7,381 nt of DNA from Lachnospiraceae bacterium (GCA_017463035.1 JAFTPY010000137.1:1-7381), one strand, 5' to 3'; shown: positions 1-6,582, counted from the stretch's first letter. Numbers and translations: made by a program. The notes: generated by a model not told the origin, from the sequence alone.

Positions 1-999
1 CTTCCGGTCAGCATCCACTGCTTCTTCTGTTTTTCCCGCGCCCAACATCTGCCCGATAATAATACCGATGGCACTGCCCATGGCAATAAAGGACACATTA
101 AATACGTTGGAAATTGTAGAAGAGATATTCACCGCCGATACCACATCGAAACCACGCACGGAGTAACACTGATTCAGTACCGCCATACCTCCTGCCCAAA
201 GAGTTTCATTTAACAACAGCGGAATTCCCTTCTGCAAAATACCCTTCACCAAGCTTCCCGGCACCTTCAGACTCTTATAGGCACCTTCGATAAAGGCATG
301 CTTTTTCTTATTCCGATGAGTGGCTATGATAACAATTCCTGCCTCCGTGAAACGTGAAATCACGGTGGCAATTGCCGCTCCCGCCGCACCTAATGCCGGG
401 AAGCCGAGTAAACCGAAAATAAGTACCGCATTGAGTCCCAAGTTAATCACAACGGCCGCAATTCCGGCCACCATCGGCAAAATCGTTTCTCCGGTTTCGC
501 GAAGCGTTGAGGCATAACATTGGGAGACATAAAATGGGATAAAGCCTATCATCATAATCATCAAATACTGTTTTGCATATCCGAAGCACGCTTCAATCTG
601 CGCAATATCTCCCTCCCCCTGCAAATACTGGCGAATTAACACATCCCCGAAGCCGAGAAAAATTGCAATTCCCAGTACAGTCAGTAATCCACAGCTGAGA
701 AGTTTGAAACGGAACGTATCCCGGACCCCCTTTGTATCACCGCTTCCGTAAAACTGTGCACCGAAAATACCGGCACCGGATACCGCGCCGAAAATCATCA
801 GATTAAACACAAAAATCAACTGATTTACGATGGAAACGCCGCTCATCTGCTCTGTACTGACATTTCCCACCATAATGTTATCTAACATACTGACAAAATT
901 GGAGATGCCGTTCTGAATCATAATCGGCACCGCAATTCCTAAAACCATCCGATAAAAGGCTTTATTACCCACATACCGTTTTTTTAATTTCTGTAACAT
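1..999 (-). CDS. MATE-family multidrug/cation efflux transporter, C-terminus beyond window
   Basis: This is an integral membrane transporter of the MATE family, which exports drugs or other organic compounds using a Na+ or H+ gradient. I translated 333 codons from ATG at 999 with no stop before the left edge. Family members have about 450 residues and 12 helices, so roughly the last quarter lies outside. The start is supported by AAGGAG five bases upstream. The N-terminus is basic (MLQKLKKRYVGNK), followed by a first helix with PIMIQNGISNFVSMLDNIMVG, the MATE pattern of helix 1 into helix 2. The second lobe begins after the basic linker HRNKKKHAF near residue 240 and contains GIPLLLNETLW. Around residues 150-165, GFIPFYVSQCYASTLRETGET matches the helix-5 region with its conserved RETG-type turn. 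It lies on the same strand as the his genes but beyond their terminator, so it is probably a separate unit. Substrate cannot be told. Confidence 0.93.
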   Translation of the reverse strand, partial: MLQKLKKRYVGNKAFYRMVLGIAVPIMIQNGISNFVSMLDNIMVGNVSTEQMSGVSIVNQLIFVFNLMIFGAVSGAGIFGAQFYGSGDTKGVRDTFRFKLLSCGLLTVLGIAIFLGFGDVLIRQYLQGEGDIAQIEACFGYAKQYLMIMMIGFIPFYVSQCYASTLRETGETILPMVAGIAAVVINLGLNAVLIFGLLGFPALGAAGAAIATVISRFTEAGIVIIATHRNKKKHAFIEGAYKSLKVPGSLVKGILQKGIPLLLNETLWAGGMAVLNQCYSVRGFDVVSAVNISSTISNVFNVSFIAMGSAIGIIIGQMLGAGKTEEAVDADRK

Positions 1000-1057
1000 G
1001 ACTACTCCTTTATTACGCTAATTCAATATTTTCTTACCATCTAAAAGTATGGCATAT

Positions 1058-1091
1058 AGTACAAAAGCTGTCATACCCGTGTATGACAGCT
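1058..1091 (-). terminator. intrinsic terminator ending the his operon
   Basis: A perfect 11-bp inverted repeat (AGCTGTCATAC at 1066-1076 and GTATGACAGCT at 1081-1091) with a 4-nt loop is followed, on the minus strand, by TTTTGTAC. It sits 19 nt beyond the stop of the 44-aa gene and before the MATE gene, so it most likely ends transcription of the his operon. No T-run follows it on the plus strand, so it is probably unidirectional. Confidence 0.9.
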
Positions 1092-1110
1092 CCTTGTTCG
1101 TATTCACCTC

Positions 1111-1245
1111 TTACTCGTTTTCTTCCGCAGTTGCCGTATTCTTTCTCTTCCGCAACCAGATTCCGAGTAAAATCGCACCAAAGGCTGCTGCACCCAGCAC
1201 AATAAACTTCAAACCGTAAGTCACCAATGCACCTAAAAATTCCAT
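1111..1245 (-). CDS. 44-aa single-helix small membrane protein
   Basis: The translation from ATG at 1245 is 44 residues, ending at TAA (1111-1113). The N-terminus is short (MEFLGALVTYG), a single hydrophobic helix covers about residues 11-30 (LKFIVLGAAAFGAILLGIWL), then comes a basic RKRK stop-transfer patch and an acidic tail (TATAEENE). This charge arrangement predicts one membrane span with the tail in the cytoplasm. An imperfect Shine-Dalgarno (AAGGCGG) lies upstream. It starts 86 nt after the hisIE stop and is the last gene before the terminator, so it is probably co-transcribed with the his genes. I do not recognise a function. It could be a regulator of a membrane protein, or simply a small gene carried at the operon end. 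It looks coding because the helix and its basic flank are coherent and the frame ends just before the terminator. Confidence 0.7.
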   Translation of the reverse strand: MEFLGALVTYGLKFIVLGAAAFGAILLGIWLRKRKNTATAEENE

Positions 1246-1331
1246 ACTACATACCGCCTTTCTGCCTAGTAAGCTCTGTAACAAATCATCTCTGCATCAA
1301 TCCCCGTTTTACCCGCATCTTACCTGCGTGA

Positions 1332-2609
1332 CTATCTGCGATGGGCAAGCTCCGTCATCACATCATCCCAGTTCAGATTACATTCTACCATAAGAACGGA
1401 CAGATGGTACAGGAAATCCGCGATTTCGTACTTTAACTCCTCCGCTTCCGGATTCTTTGCCGCAATCACAATCTCAGTAGCTTCTTCGCCGCACTTCTTT
1501 AAAATTTTATCAATACCCTTCTCAAACAGATAGTTGGTATAAGAACCTTCCTTCGGATGATTCTTTCTATCTACAATCGTAGAATACAAATCTTCCAACA
1601 CTTCCTGCGGAGCCAGAGCTTCCTTTTCGCCCTCTACCAAGTCGGTGTAGAAGCAACTGGTATGTCCCGTATGACACGCCGGTCCGATCGGGTAAACTTT
1701 GGCAAGAATCGTATCCTTATCGCAGTCAATGGAAAGAGACTTCACATACTGATAGTTTCCGGAGGTGTCGCCTTTTAACCAAAGTTCCTGACGACTGCGG
1801 GAATAGTAAGTCATACGACCGTCCTCAATGGTCTTATTATAAGACTCCTCGTTCATATAGGCAAGCATCAGAACTTCATTGGTACGATAATCCTGTACCA
1901 CTACCGGCACCAAACCGTTGGCATCCTTCTTAAACGCAGAAAACGGCATTGAACTCTCCAGATGATACATATCAATACCGCCTACCGTAAGATTTTCCTT
2001 CACTCTGCGGATATCCTTATTCTTATAATAGTTCGTCGCAAGAATAGATACGCCCTCCGTCCCGAGAATATCCTCTACGGAATTACGCACCAGACTGTCA
2101 CGAATCATCACAGGAACGGTAATGGTCTTCAAATATGCCGTCAGACACGGACCTAAGGTCACATGCTTAAACATAATGCCGCCGGCCCCCAGACCGCATG
2201 CCTTTGCCACTCTTGCGGAAAGTGCGGCAACACCTTCTTCGCTGTCTGCCTTGGAAGCGTTAAGCTCAACAAAAATCTTCTCACTGCCGAAGCGATCCAC
2301 GGACTCCTTGATAACGCCCCAGTCCTCTAAACCGTCTGCAGGAATCACCACTGCGGACGCACCGGTATAAAAGGCCTTCTTCACGTCCTCAAAACGAGCC
2401 ACATGGCATCCCACAAAGTAATCCAGTGCCAGATCCTCGGTGACACGCTTAATCATGTGGAAAAACTCTTCCTTGTAAGCATCCTCCGCAATATAACTGT
2501 ACAGGAACAAACCGTCCGCACCGTTTAAGAAATAACGGTTCACGGCTTCTGCCACGTTCTCTTCGAATTCACTCTCCGTATTGATATAAGCAAATAATTT
2601 CTTTCGCAT
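1332..2609 (-). CDS. hisIE: HisIE (PR-AMP cyclohydrolase / PR-ATP pyrophosphatase) with N-terminal degenerate HisF-like domain
   Basis: A 425-residue cytosolic protein carrying out pathway steps 2 and 3: PR-ATP to PR-AMP (HisE), then ring opening to ProFAR (HisI). Residues about 232-325 are HisI: SRSRQELWLKGDTSGN at 270-284, metal-binding DCDKD at 295-299, and GPACHTGHTSCF at 309-320 with the expected cysteines (C296, C312, C319). Residues about 335-421 are HisE, a MazG-like domain with EEATE at 375-379 and EIAD at 395-398. Usual HisIE proteins are about 200-220 aa. The extra N-terminal 215 residues follow the HisF barrel, for example VGCHVARFEDVKKAFYTGA (66-84) against HisF VGGGI..ED..K.L..GA, and SVDRFGSEKIFVELNASK (103-120) against the HisF DRFGSQ..VV.IDAK strand. 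Both catalytic Asp positions are Asn (N10, N117) and the glycine-rich phosphate loops are lost, so it should not be an active HisF. ATG at 2609 is chosen because AGGAG lies 7 nt upstream. The frame stays open further upstream into hisA but lacks a ribosome site there. Confidence 0.93.
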   Translation of the reverse strand: MRKKLFAYINTESEFEENVAEAVNRYFLNGADGLFLYSYIAEDAYKEEFFHMIKRVTEDLALDYFVGCHVARFEDVKKAFYTGASAVVIPADGLEDWGVIKESVDRFGSEKIFVELNASKADSEEGVAALSARVAKACGLGAGGIMFKHVTLGPCLTAYLKTITVPVMIRDSLVRNSVEDILGTEGVSILATNYYKNKDIRRVKENLTVGGIDMYHLESSMPFSAFKKDANGLVPVVVQDYRTNEVLMLAYMNEESYNKTIEDGRMTYYSRSRQELWLKGDTSGNYQYVKSLSIDCDKDTILAKVYPIGPACHTGHTSCFYTDLVEGEKEALAPQEVLEDLYSTIVDRKNHPKEGSYTNYLFEKGIDKILKKCGEEATEIVIAAKNPEAEELKYEIADFLYHLSVLMVECNLNWDDVMTELAHRR

Positions 2610-2695
2610 GCTTTCTCCTTTCGGTTGTCGTATCTCATATACCGCATCCTGCGACAGTATCAGACCGACACTTCTCCGTTTCTTTTTCCGGCAAT

Positions 2696-3415
2696 TTAGC
2701 GTTCGAAGCGCTCCACCGCTTCCGCAAGGTTGATTCTCTTTTCGTAAATCGCCTTGCCGATGATGGCTCCGGCACATCCGATTTCATCAAGACGTAACAA
2801 ATCCTCCATACAAGAAACACCGCCGGAGGCAATAATCTCCATACCGGTTTCCTTTATCATCTCTTCCGTGCGCTCAAAATTCGGGCCGGTCAACATACCG
2901 TCTCTCGCAATATCGGTATAAATCACGGTCGTTGCCCCCAGCTTCTTCATTTCAAGTGCAAACGCTACCGCAGAACGGTCACTGACCGTCTCCCAGCCCT
3001 CGATGGCAACCATACCGTCCTTGGCATCAATCCCGATGACAACGCGGTCGGCACCGAACTCCTCGATGGCCTCCTTGATAAACTGCGGCTCCTTTACTGC
3101 CTTCGTACCTATAATAACACGATTCAGTCCTAAATTCAACTTCGTCTTTATATCTTCCATGGTACGAATGCCGCCTCCGATTTCCGTGCCGATGGAAACA
3201 TTCTTTACAATCTCGGAAATAGCCTCTGCATTTGCGGTATGTCCCGCAAGCGCACCGTCCAAATCCACGATATGGATAAAGGAAGCACCTGCCGCTTCAA
3301 ACTCCTTTGCCACTGTATACGGCTTCTCCGCATACACGTTTACATCGGAAAATACGCCCTGACAAAGACGTACACACTGTCCGTTTTTAATATCAATTGC
3401 CGGATATAATTTCAT
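2696..3415 (-). CDS. hisA: ProFAR isomerase HisA
   Basis: This cytosolic TIM-barrel enzyme isomerises ProFAR to PRFAR, step 4 of histidine synthesis. The 239-residue length is normal for the family. It opens with MKLYPAIDIKNGQCVRL, where D8 is the first catalytic aspartate. The second is D130 in VVIGIDAKDG. Phosphate-binding loops are intact: EIGGGIRTMED at 78-88 and IIASGGVSCMED at 194-205. YTDIARDGMLTGPN at 166-179 is the HisA signature of strand 6. Both aspartates are kept, in contrast to the HisF-like domain of the next gene, which is a useful internal comparison. The ATG at 3415 is preceded by AAAAGGAGAACAGGA. A TTG 12 codons earlier is in frame but lies upstream of that ribosome site, so it is not the start. 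In many his operons hisH sits directly before hisA; here there is only a 107-nt non-coding gap. Confidence 0.98.
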   Translation of the reverse strand: MKLYPAIDIKNGQCVRLCQGVFSDVNVYAEKPYTVAKEFEAAGASFIHIVDLDGALAGHTANAEAISEIVKNVSIGTEIGGGIRTMEDIKTKLNLGLNRVIIGTKAVKEPQFIKEAIEEFGADRVVIGIDAKDGMVAIEGWETVSDRSAVAFALEMKKLGATTVIYTDIARDGMLTGPNFERTEEMIKETGMEIIASGGVSCMEDLLRLDEIGCAGAIIGKAIYEKRINLAEAVERFER

Positions 3416-3522
3416 TCCTGTTCTCCTTTTATCGGCTCCTGCCTTACACAAGCAACCGGTTTTATTTTGTATTATCTATGTATCTATACGATTTACATAG
3501 TGCTTCTTAGCTGCCTTTCAGC
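3416..3522. other. 107-nt non-coding gap between hisB and hisA
   Basis: I see no coding frame here in either direction. Near the hisB stop a weak hairpin is possible (AGCTG at 3509-3513 and CAGCT at 3519-3523, 5 bp, 5-nt loop), without a T-run. An AT-rich stretch follows with a 7-nt direct repeat (ATAGATA-C-ATAGATA on the minus strand). It is the longest gap but one in the operon and lies where hisH is found in the common order hisB-hisH-hisA-hisF. Confidence 0.6.
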
Positions 3523-4107
3523 TTACAGCGTCCCCTTGGTAGAAAGAGTCCCCGTAAGTCTCGGCTCCGCCATAGTAGCTTCATCCAAAGCCTTTGCGAA
3601 CGCTTTATAGGCTGCCTCAATCAAGTGATGATTGTTGCTGCCGTCCATCTGCTTAATATGTAAATTCATGCCTGCGGCATAGGACACCGCATAAAAAAAC
3701 TCTTTTACCATCTCCGTGTCGTAATAGCCTACACGCTCTGCGGTAAAGGTCATGTCAAAATTAAGATACGGACGTCCGGACAAATCAATGGCACACAACA
3801 CCAGCGTTTCATCCATAGGAAGCAGAGAAGAACCGTAACGCTTGATGCCCTCCTTATTGCCTACCGCCTCTTTAATCGCCTGGCCCAGCACAATACCGGT
3901 ATCTTCGATGGTGTGATGACAGTCCACATACAGGTCACCCTTTACGGACAAGGTCAAATCAAAGAACCCGTGCCGCGCAAAGCTGTTTAACATGTGATCT
4001 AAGAATCCCACGCCGGTGTCCACCTTCGCGGTACCGGAACCGTCTAAATTCAGTTCGCAGACAATTTGCGTTTCTTTTGTGTTACGCTCTACTTTCGCAG
4101 TTCTCAT
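3523..4107 (-). CDS. hisB: imidazoleglycerol-phosphate dehydratase HisB
   Basis: This enzyme removes water from imidazoleglycerol phosphate to give imidazoleacetol phosphate, step 6, as a large Mn-dependent oligomer. At 194 residues it is the single-function dehydratase, without the N-terminal HAD phosphatase domain found in enterobacterial HisB. A separate histidinol-phosphate phosphatase is therefore required. Metal and active-site motifs are complete: GVGFLDHML at 32-40, DCHHTIEDTGI at 62-72 (H64, H65, E68), and NNHHLIEAAYKAFAKAL at 158-174 (H160, H161, E164). H150 in NLHIKQMDGS belongs to the same cluster. The start at ATG 4107 has GGGAGAAGG immediately upstream. It follows the DUF4177-like gene by 27 nt, suggesting one transcript. 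Confidence 0.98.
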   Translation of the reverse strand: MRTAKVERNTKETQIVCELNLDGSGTAKVDTGVGFLDHMLNSFARHGFFDLTLSVKGDLYVDCHHTIEDTGIVLGQAIKEAVGNKEGIKRYGSSLLPMDETLVLCAIDLSGRPYLNFDMTFTAERVGYYDTEMVKEFFYAVSYAAGMNLHIKQMDGSNNHHLIEAAYKAFAKALDEATMAEPRLTGTLSTKGTL

Positions 4108-4134
4108 AACCTTCTCCCTTCGTTGTACGTTATA

Positions 4135-4341
4135 CTATTCAGCAACTTTCTTCCGGAATGTCACAACAAACGCTCCCGCCCACTGTGTCGAGGTTGCCAT
4201 GTAGTCATAGGTTGCCAGTTCCCAGCCTTCTGCGGCTCTTTTGTTAATCAGTTCATCCAGTTCGGCAATGTCCTTTTCATTTGCCTTATCCGAAAACCAC
4301 TTCACGCTGACTCTGAGAATTTCTGATTTGTACTGATACAT
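4135..4341 (-). CDS. small DUF4177-like protein
   Basis: A 68-residue soluble protein starting at ATG 4341, with a strong GGGAGG seven to eight bases upstream. It begins MYQYKSEILRVSVKWF, continues with a charged helix (KANEKDIAELDELINKRA, 19-36) and then AAEGWELATYDYMAT (36-50). The opening 'MY.YK', the helix and 'L...AAEGWEL' are the pattern of DUF4177, a family of small beta-alpha-beta proteins of unknown function. The C-terminal strand GAFVVTFRKK fits the same fold. This family call is by motif memory and should be confirmed with a profile search. It lies 26 nt after the HAD gene and 27 nt before hisB, on the same strand, so it is almost certainly co-transcribed with the his genes. No catalytic residues are evident. 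A regulatory or chaperone role is possible but not supported by the sequence. Confidence 0.85.
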   Translation of the reverse strand: MYQYKSEILRVSVKWFSDKANEKDIAELDELINKRAAEGWELATYDYMATSTQWAGAFVVTFRKKVAE

Positions 4342-4367
4342 AATAATTCCTCCCTATCTCCCTTAAT

Positions 4368-5033
4368 TTATTTGAAAAACTTTGTTTCAAATACCTCCAA
4401 CAGATTTCCCACAGAACATACTCCCTCGGGAACCGCTCTATTTCTCCGGTTCAACCATATGGTATCGATTCCGAGAGCAGAAGCACCTTTTACATCACTG
4501 CTTAAGGAATCCCCGATATGCACCACCTGCTCCGGCATCAACCCGGTAGCTTTTAATGCATACTCAAAAAGCTCTTTTCTCGGCTTATAAGACCTTGCAT
4601 CTTCACTGGTAAATACCGCCGCCGGCGTTAACCCGTGGAACTTTATGGCTTCTGTAATATCCTCGGTATCTATGTTGGACACAATATAAATCGGCACCGG
4701 ACTCTTCGCAAAAAACTGTTTTGCTTCTTCAAAAATCGGTGGCTTTTGCCAGTACTCAAACATTTCATTGCTAAGCTGTACCGCATCCGCCGACGACCTA
4801 AAATACTCTATGGTTTTTGCCAAAGATTGCATCTCAATATCTCTTTGGGTTCGGAAGTTTTCACCATAGGCGTTCACAAACAATGCATAAAATTCATTCC
4901 ACCAATAAGCGCCCACCTCGGAAATATCCTTCACCTCACCGGTATCCTGTATGATTTTTGAGATTTTCTCGATATTCTCGCCGTCCTCAAAAACAACGGT
5001 ACCGTAGAAATCTAAGAATATGGCTTCCTTCAC
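4368..5033 (-). CDS. HAD-superfamily hydrolase with DFYGT motif I; possible histidinol-phosphate phosphatase
   Basis: A 221-residue HAD hydrolase, subfamily IA type, with a helical cap at about residues 18-95. Motif I is FLDFYGTVV (nucleophile D8), motif II is IYIVSNID (S119), motif III is YKPRKELFEYAL (K150) and motif IV is HIGDSLSSDVKGA (D175, D180). Phosphatases normally have Asp two residues after the nucleophile (DxDGT). Here it is Tyr10, a pattern known from L-2-haloacid dehalogenases (DxYGT), which do not need that general acid. I chose GTG at 5033: AGGAG ends 7 nt upstream, and the frame extends only five more codons to a TTG that precedes that site. It starts 15 nt after the previous stop. 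Because hisB here lacks a phosphatase domain, this gene is a positional candidate for histidinol-phosphate phosphatase. In many Firmicutes that job is done by the unrelated PHP-type HisJ, and the altered motif argues for caution. Confidence 0.9.
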   Translation of the reverse strand: MKEAIFLDFYGTVVFEDGENIEKISKIIQDTGEVKDISEVGAYWWNEFYALFVNAYGENFRTQRDIEMQSLAKTIEYFRSSADAVQLSNEMFEYWQKPPIFEEAKQFFAKSPVPIYIVSNIDTEDITEAIKFHGLTPAAVFTSEDARSYKPRKELFEYALKATGLMPEQVVHIGDSLSSDVKGASALGIDTIWLNRRNRAVPEGVCSVGNLLEVFETKFFK

Positions 5034-5037
5034 TTGT

Positions 5038-5045
5038 CCTCTCCT
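5038..5045 (-). promoter_or_regulatory. ribosome binding site deciding the GTG start of the HAD gene
   Basis: AGGAGAGG on the minus strand lies just after the TAG of the upstream gene. AGGAG is 7 nt from GTG 5033. The only other start candidate, TTG 5048, lies upstream of this site and would leave it inside the gene. Confidence 0.75.
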
Positions 5046-5048
5046 CAA

Positions 5049-5243
5049 CTATTCCTTGTTCTCTTCCTCATCCTTCTTTTGCTTATCTACTTCAGATTTT
5101 CCAAGAAGCAGCATCGTAAAACCAAGACACAGAAAACACGCTCCTAATGAAAAGTTCTTTTCTCCAAGGAAATTTATAGCAGCTGCCAGCCAGTATAATA
5201 CAGCAGATATGTAAAAAAGATAGCCCTTTTTTAATTTCTTCAT
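5049..5243 (-). CDS. 64-aa small membrane protein with two helices
   Basis: This 64-residue protein starts at ATG 5243, with an excellent GGAGGG ribosome site 5-6 nt upstream. A basic N-terminus (MKKLKKG) is followed by two hydrophobic helices, roughly residues 8-26 (YLFYISAVLYWLAAAINFL) and 31-47 (FSLGACFLCLGFTMLLL), joined by GEKN. The tail (KSEVDKQKKDEEENKE) is strongly charged. By the positive-inside rule both ends should be in the cytoplasm. It lies 31 nt after hisD and 15 nt before the HAD gene, so it is translated from the his transcript. I do not recognise the family and it has no known role in histidine synthesis. Two short helices joined by a tight turn occur in many unrelated small membrane proteins, so function cannot be inferred. 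Confidence 0.85.
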   Translation of the reverse strand: MKKLKKGYLFYISAVLYWLAAAINFLGEKNFSLGACFLCLGFTMLLLGKSEVDKQKKDEEENKE

Positions 5244-5274
5244 ATATTCCCTCCACGTTTCCCTATATATAAGA

Positions 5275-6576
5275 CTACTTCACTTCCTTGCCGAATCTCA
5301 CCGCAATGGAGTTCGCGTGTGCGGTCAGACCCTCGGCCTTTGCAAAGTCGATAATATCCTCATGAATCGGCTCTAACGCCTCTCTGGAGTAAGAAATAAT
5401 ACTGGACTTCTTGATAAAGTCGTCTACCTCAAGCGGACTGAAGAACTTTGCGGTTCCGTTGGTCGGAAGCACGTGGTTCGGGCCTGCGAAGTAGTCGCCT
5501 AACGGCTCACTGGAGTATTCGCCGATAAAGATTGCACCGGCGTTCTTAATCTTCGTCATTACGGTAAAGGCATCCTTGGTTACAAGCTCCAAGTGCTCGG
5601 ACGCAATTTCGTTTACCGCATCAATGGCATCGTTCATATTATCAGCCAGTAAAATATAGCCGTAATTATCTAAGGACTTCTCTAAAATTGCCTTTCTGGA
5701 AAGCTGTGCCACAAAACGGTCTACCTCTGCACTTACCTTTGTTGCCACCTCTTCACTGGTGGTAATAAGGATAGCGGAAGCCAGCTCATCGTGCTCTGCC
5801 TGGGACAGTAAATCCGCAGCCACATAGGTCGGGTTTGCGGTCTCATCCGCAAGAACAAGAATTTCACTCGGGCCTGCGATGGAGTCGATGCTTACGTGTC
5901 CGTATACAGCCTTCTTTGCAAGAGCAACGTAAATGTTACCCGGGCCTACGATTTTATCTACCTTCGGAATGCTCTCGGTACCGTATGCTAATGCACCGAT
6001 TGCCTGAGCACCGCCTACCTTATAAATCTCGGTCACACCGGCTTCCTTTGCGGCAACCAAGGTTCCTTCGTATACTTTACCGTCGGCACCCGGCGGGGTT
6101 ACCATAGCGATACGTTCTACGCCCGCCACCTTTGCGGGAAGTACATTCATCAGTACGGAAGACGGGTACGCCGCCTTACCGCCCGGTACATACACGCCTA
6201 CGGATGCAATCGGGGTAATCTTCTGACCTAAAATGCTTCCGTCCGGCTGTGCGTCAAACCAGCTGTTTCTTCTCTGCTTTTCGTGATACGCACGGATGTT
6301 TACGATGGCCTTACGAATTACCTCTACTGTTCTCGCCGGAAGCTTCTCGTATGCTTCCGCAATCTCCTCTTCCGTCACACGTACAGTGTCTGCGGTAAGA
6401 ACCGCCTTATCAAACTTCTCGGTGTAACCGAATACAGCCTTGTCACCGTTTTCCTGTACATCCTTTAAAATTGCCTCTACCTTCTCCGTGTACTCTTTGT
6501 ACTGGTTCGGGCTGCGCTTCAACAAATCTTCTAAAATATTCTTCTTGGTTTCTTCCGTCAAACGAACTGTTCTCAT
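5275..6576 (-). CDS. hisD: histidinol dehydrogenase HisD
   Basis: HisD performs the last two steps, oxidising L-histidinol to L-histidinal and then histidine with two NAD+ and a bound zinc. The 433-residue length is standard. Zinc ligands are visible at Q259 and H262 (LLSQAEHDEL), D361 (EPLGDYFAGPNHVLP) and H420 (GLTAHANSIAVR). The catalytic pair is E327-H328 (ASEHLELVT), and H368 is also in place. VGVYVPGGKAAYPSSVLMN at 126-144 and KIVGPGNIYVALAKK at 208-222 are family signatures. I chose ATG 6576 because GAAAGAGG lies 6 nt upstream and the homologous N-terminus begins near MRTVRLTEE. An in-frame TTG at 6606 lies upstream of this site. All key residues are present, so the enzyme should be active. 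Its mRNA leader from hisG is unusually long (118 nt) and may fold. Confidence 0.99.
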   Translation of the reverse strand: MRTVRLTEETKKNILEDLLKRSPNQYKEYTEKVEAILKDVQENGDKAVFGYTEKFDKAVLTADTVRVTEEEIAEAYEKLPARTVEVIRKAIVNIRAYHEKQRRNSWFDAQPDGSILGQKITPIASVGVYVPGGKAAYPSSVLMNVLPAKVAGVERIAMVTPPGADGKVYEGTLVAAKEAGVTEIYKVGGAQAIGALAYGTESIPKVDKIVGPGNIYVALAKKAVYGHVSIDSIAGPSEILVLADETANPTYVAADLLSQAEHDELASAILITTSEEVATKVSAEVDRFVAQLSRKAILEKSLDNYGYILLADNMNDAIDAVNEIASEHLELVTKDAFTVMTKIKNAGAIFIGEYSSEPLGDYFAGPNHVLPTNGTAKFFSPLEVDDFIKKSSIISYSREALEPIHEDIIDFAKAEGLTAHANSIAVRFGKEVK

Positions 6577-6582
6577 GTCAAA

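Noticed and set aside
1000..1057. Promoter for the MATE gene
   Set aside because: The region is AT-rich and holds TTGTAC and TACTAT-like pieces, but no -35/-10 pair with 16-18 nt spacing that I would trust. A promoter probably exists here or overlaps the terminator, but I cannot place it.
2610..2695. Small hairpins in the hisA-hisIE gap (for example CGCA-GGA-TGCG)
   Set aside because: Stems are only 4 bp and no T-run follows; expected by chance.
2610..2777. Extended N-terminus of the hisIE frame, starting at ATG 2777 inside hisA
   Set aside because: No ribosome site precedes it, the extra 56 residues are low-complexity and basic without family resemblance, and ATG 2609 has AGGAG at ideal spacing and starts the HisF-like first strand.
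2635..2832. 65-aa minus-strand frame overlapping the end of hisA
   Set aside because: It lies mostly inside the well-supported hisA in another frame and has no recognisable domain.
3003..3362. 119-aa plus-strand open frame antisense to hisA
   Set aside because: It mirrors hisA codons, has no ribosome site of note and no domain. The other plus-strand frames over hisIE, hisD, hisG, HAD and MATE are likewise antisense shadows.
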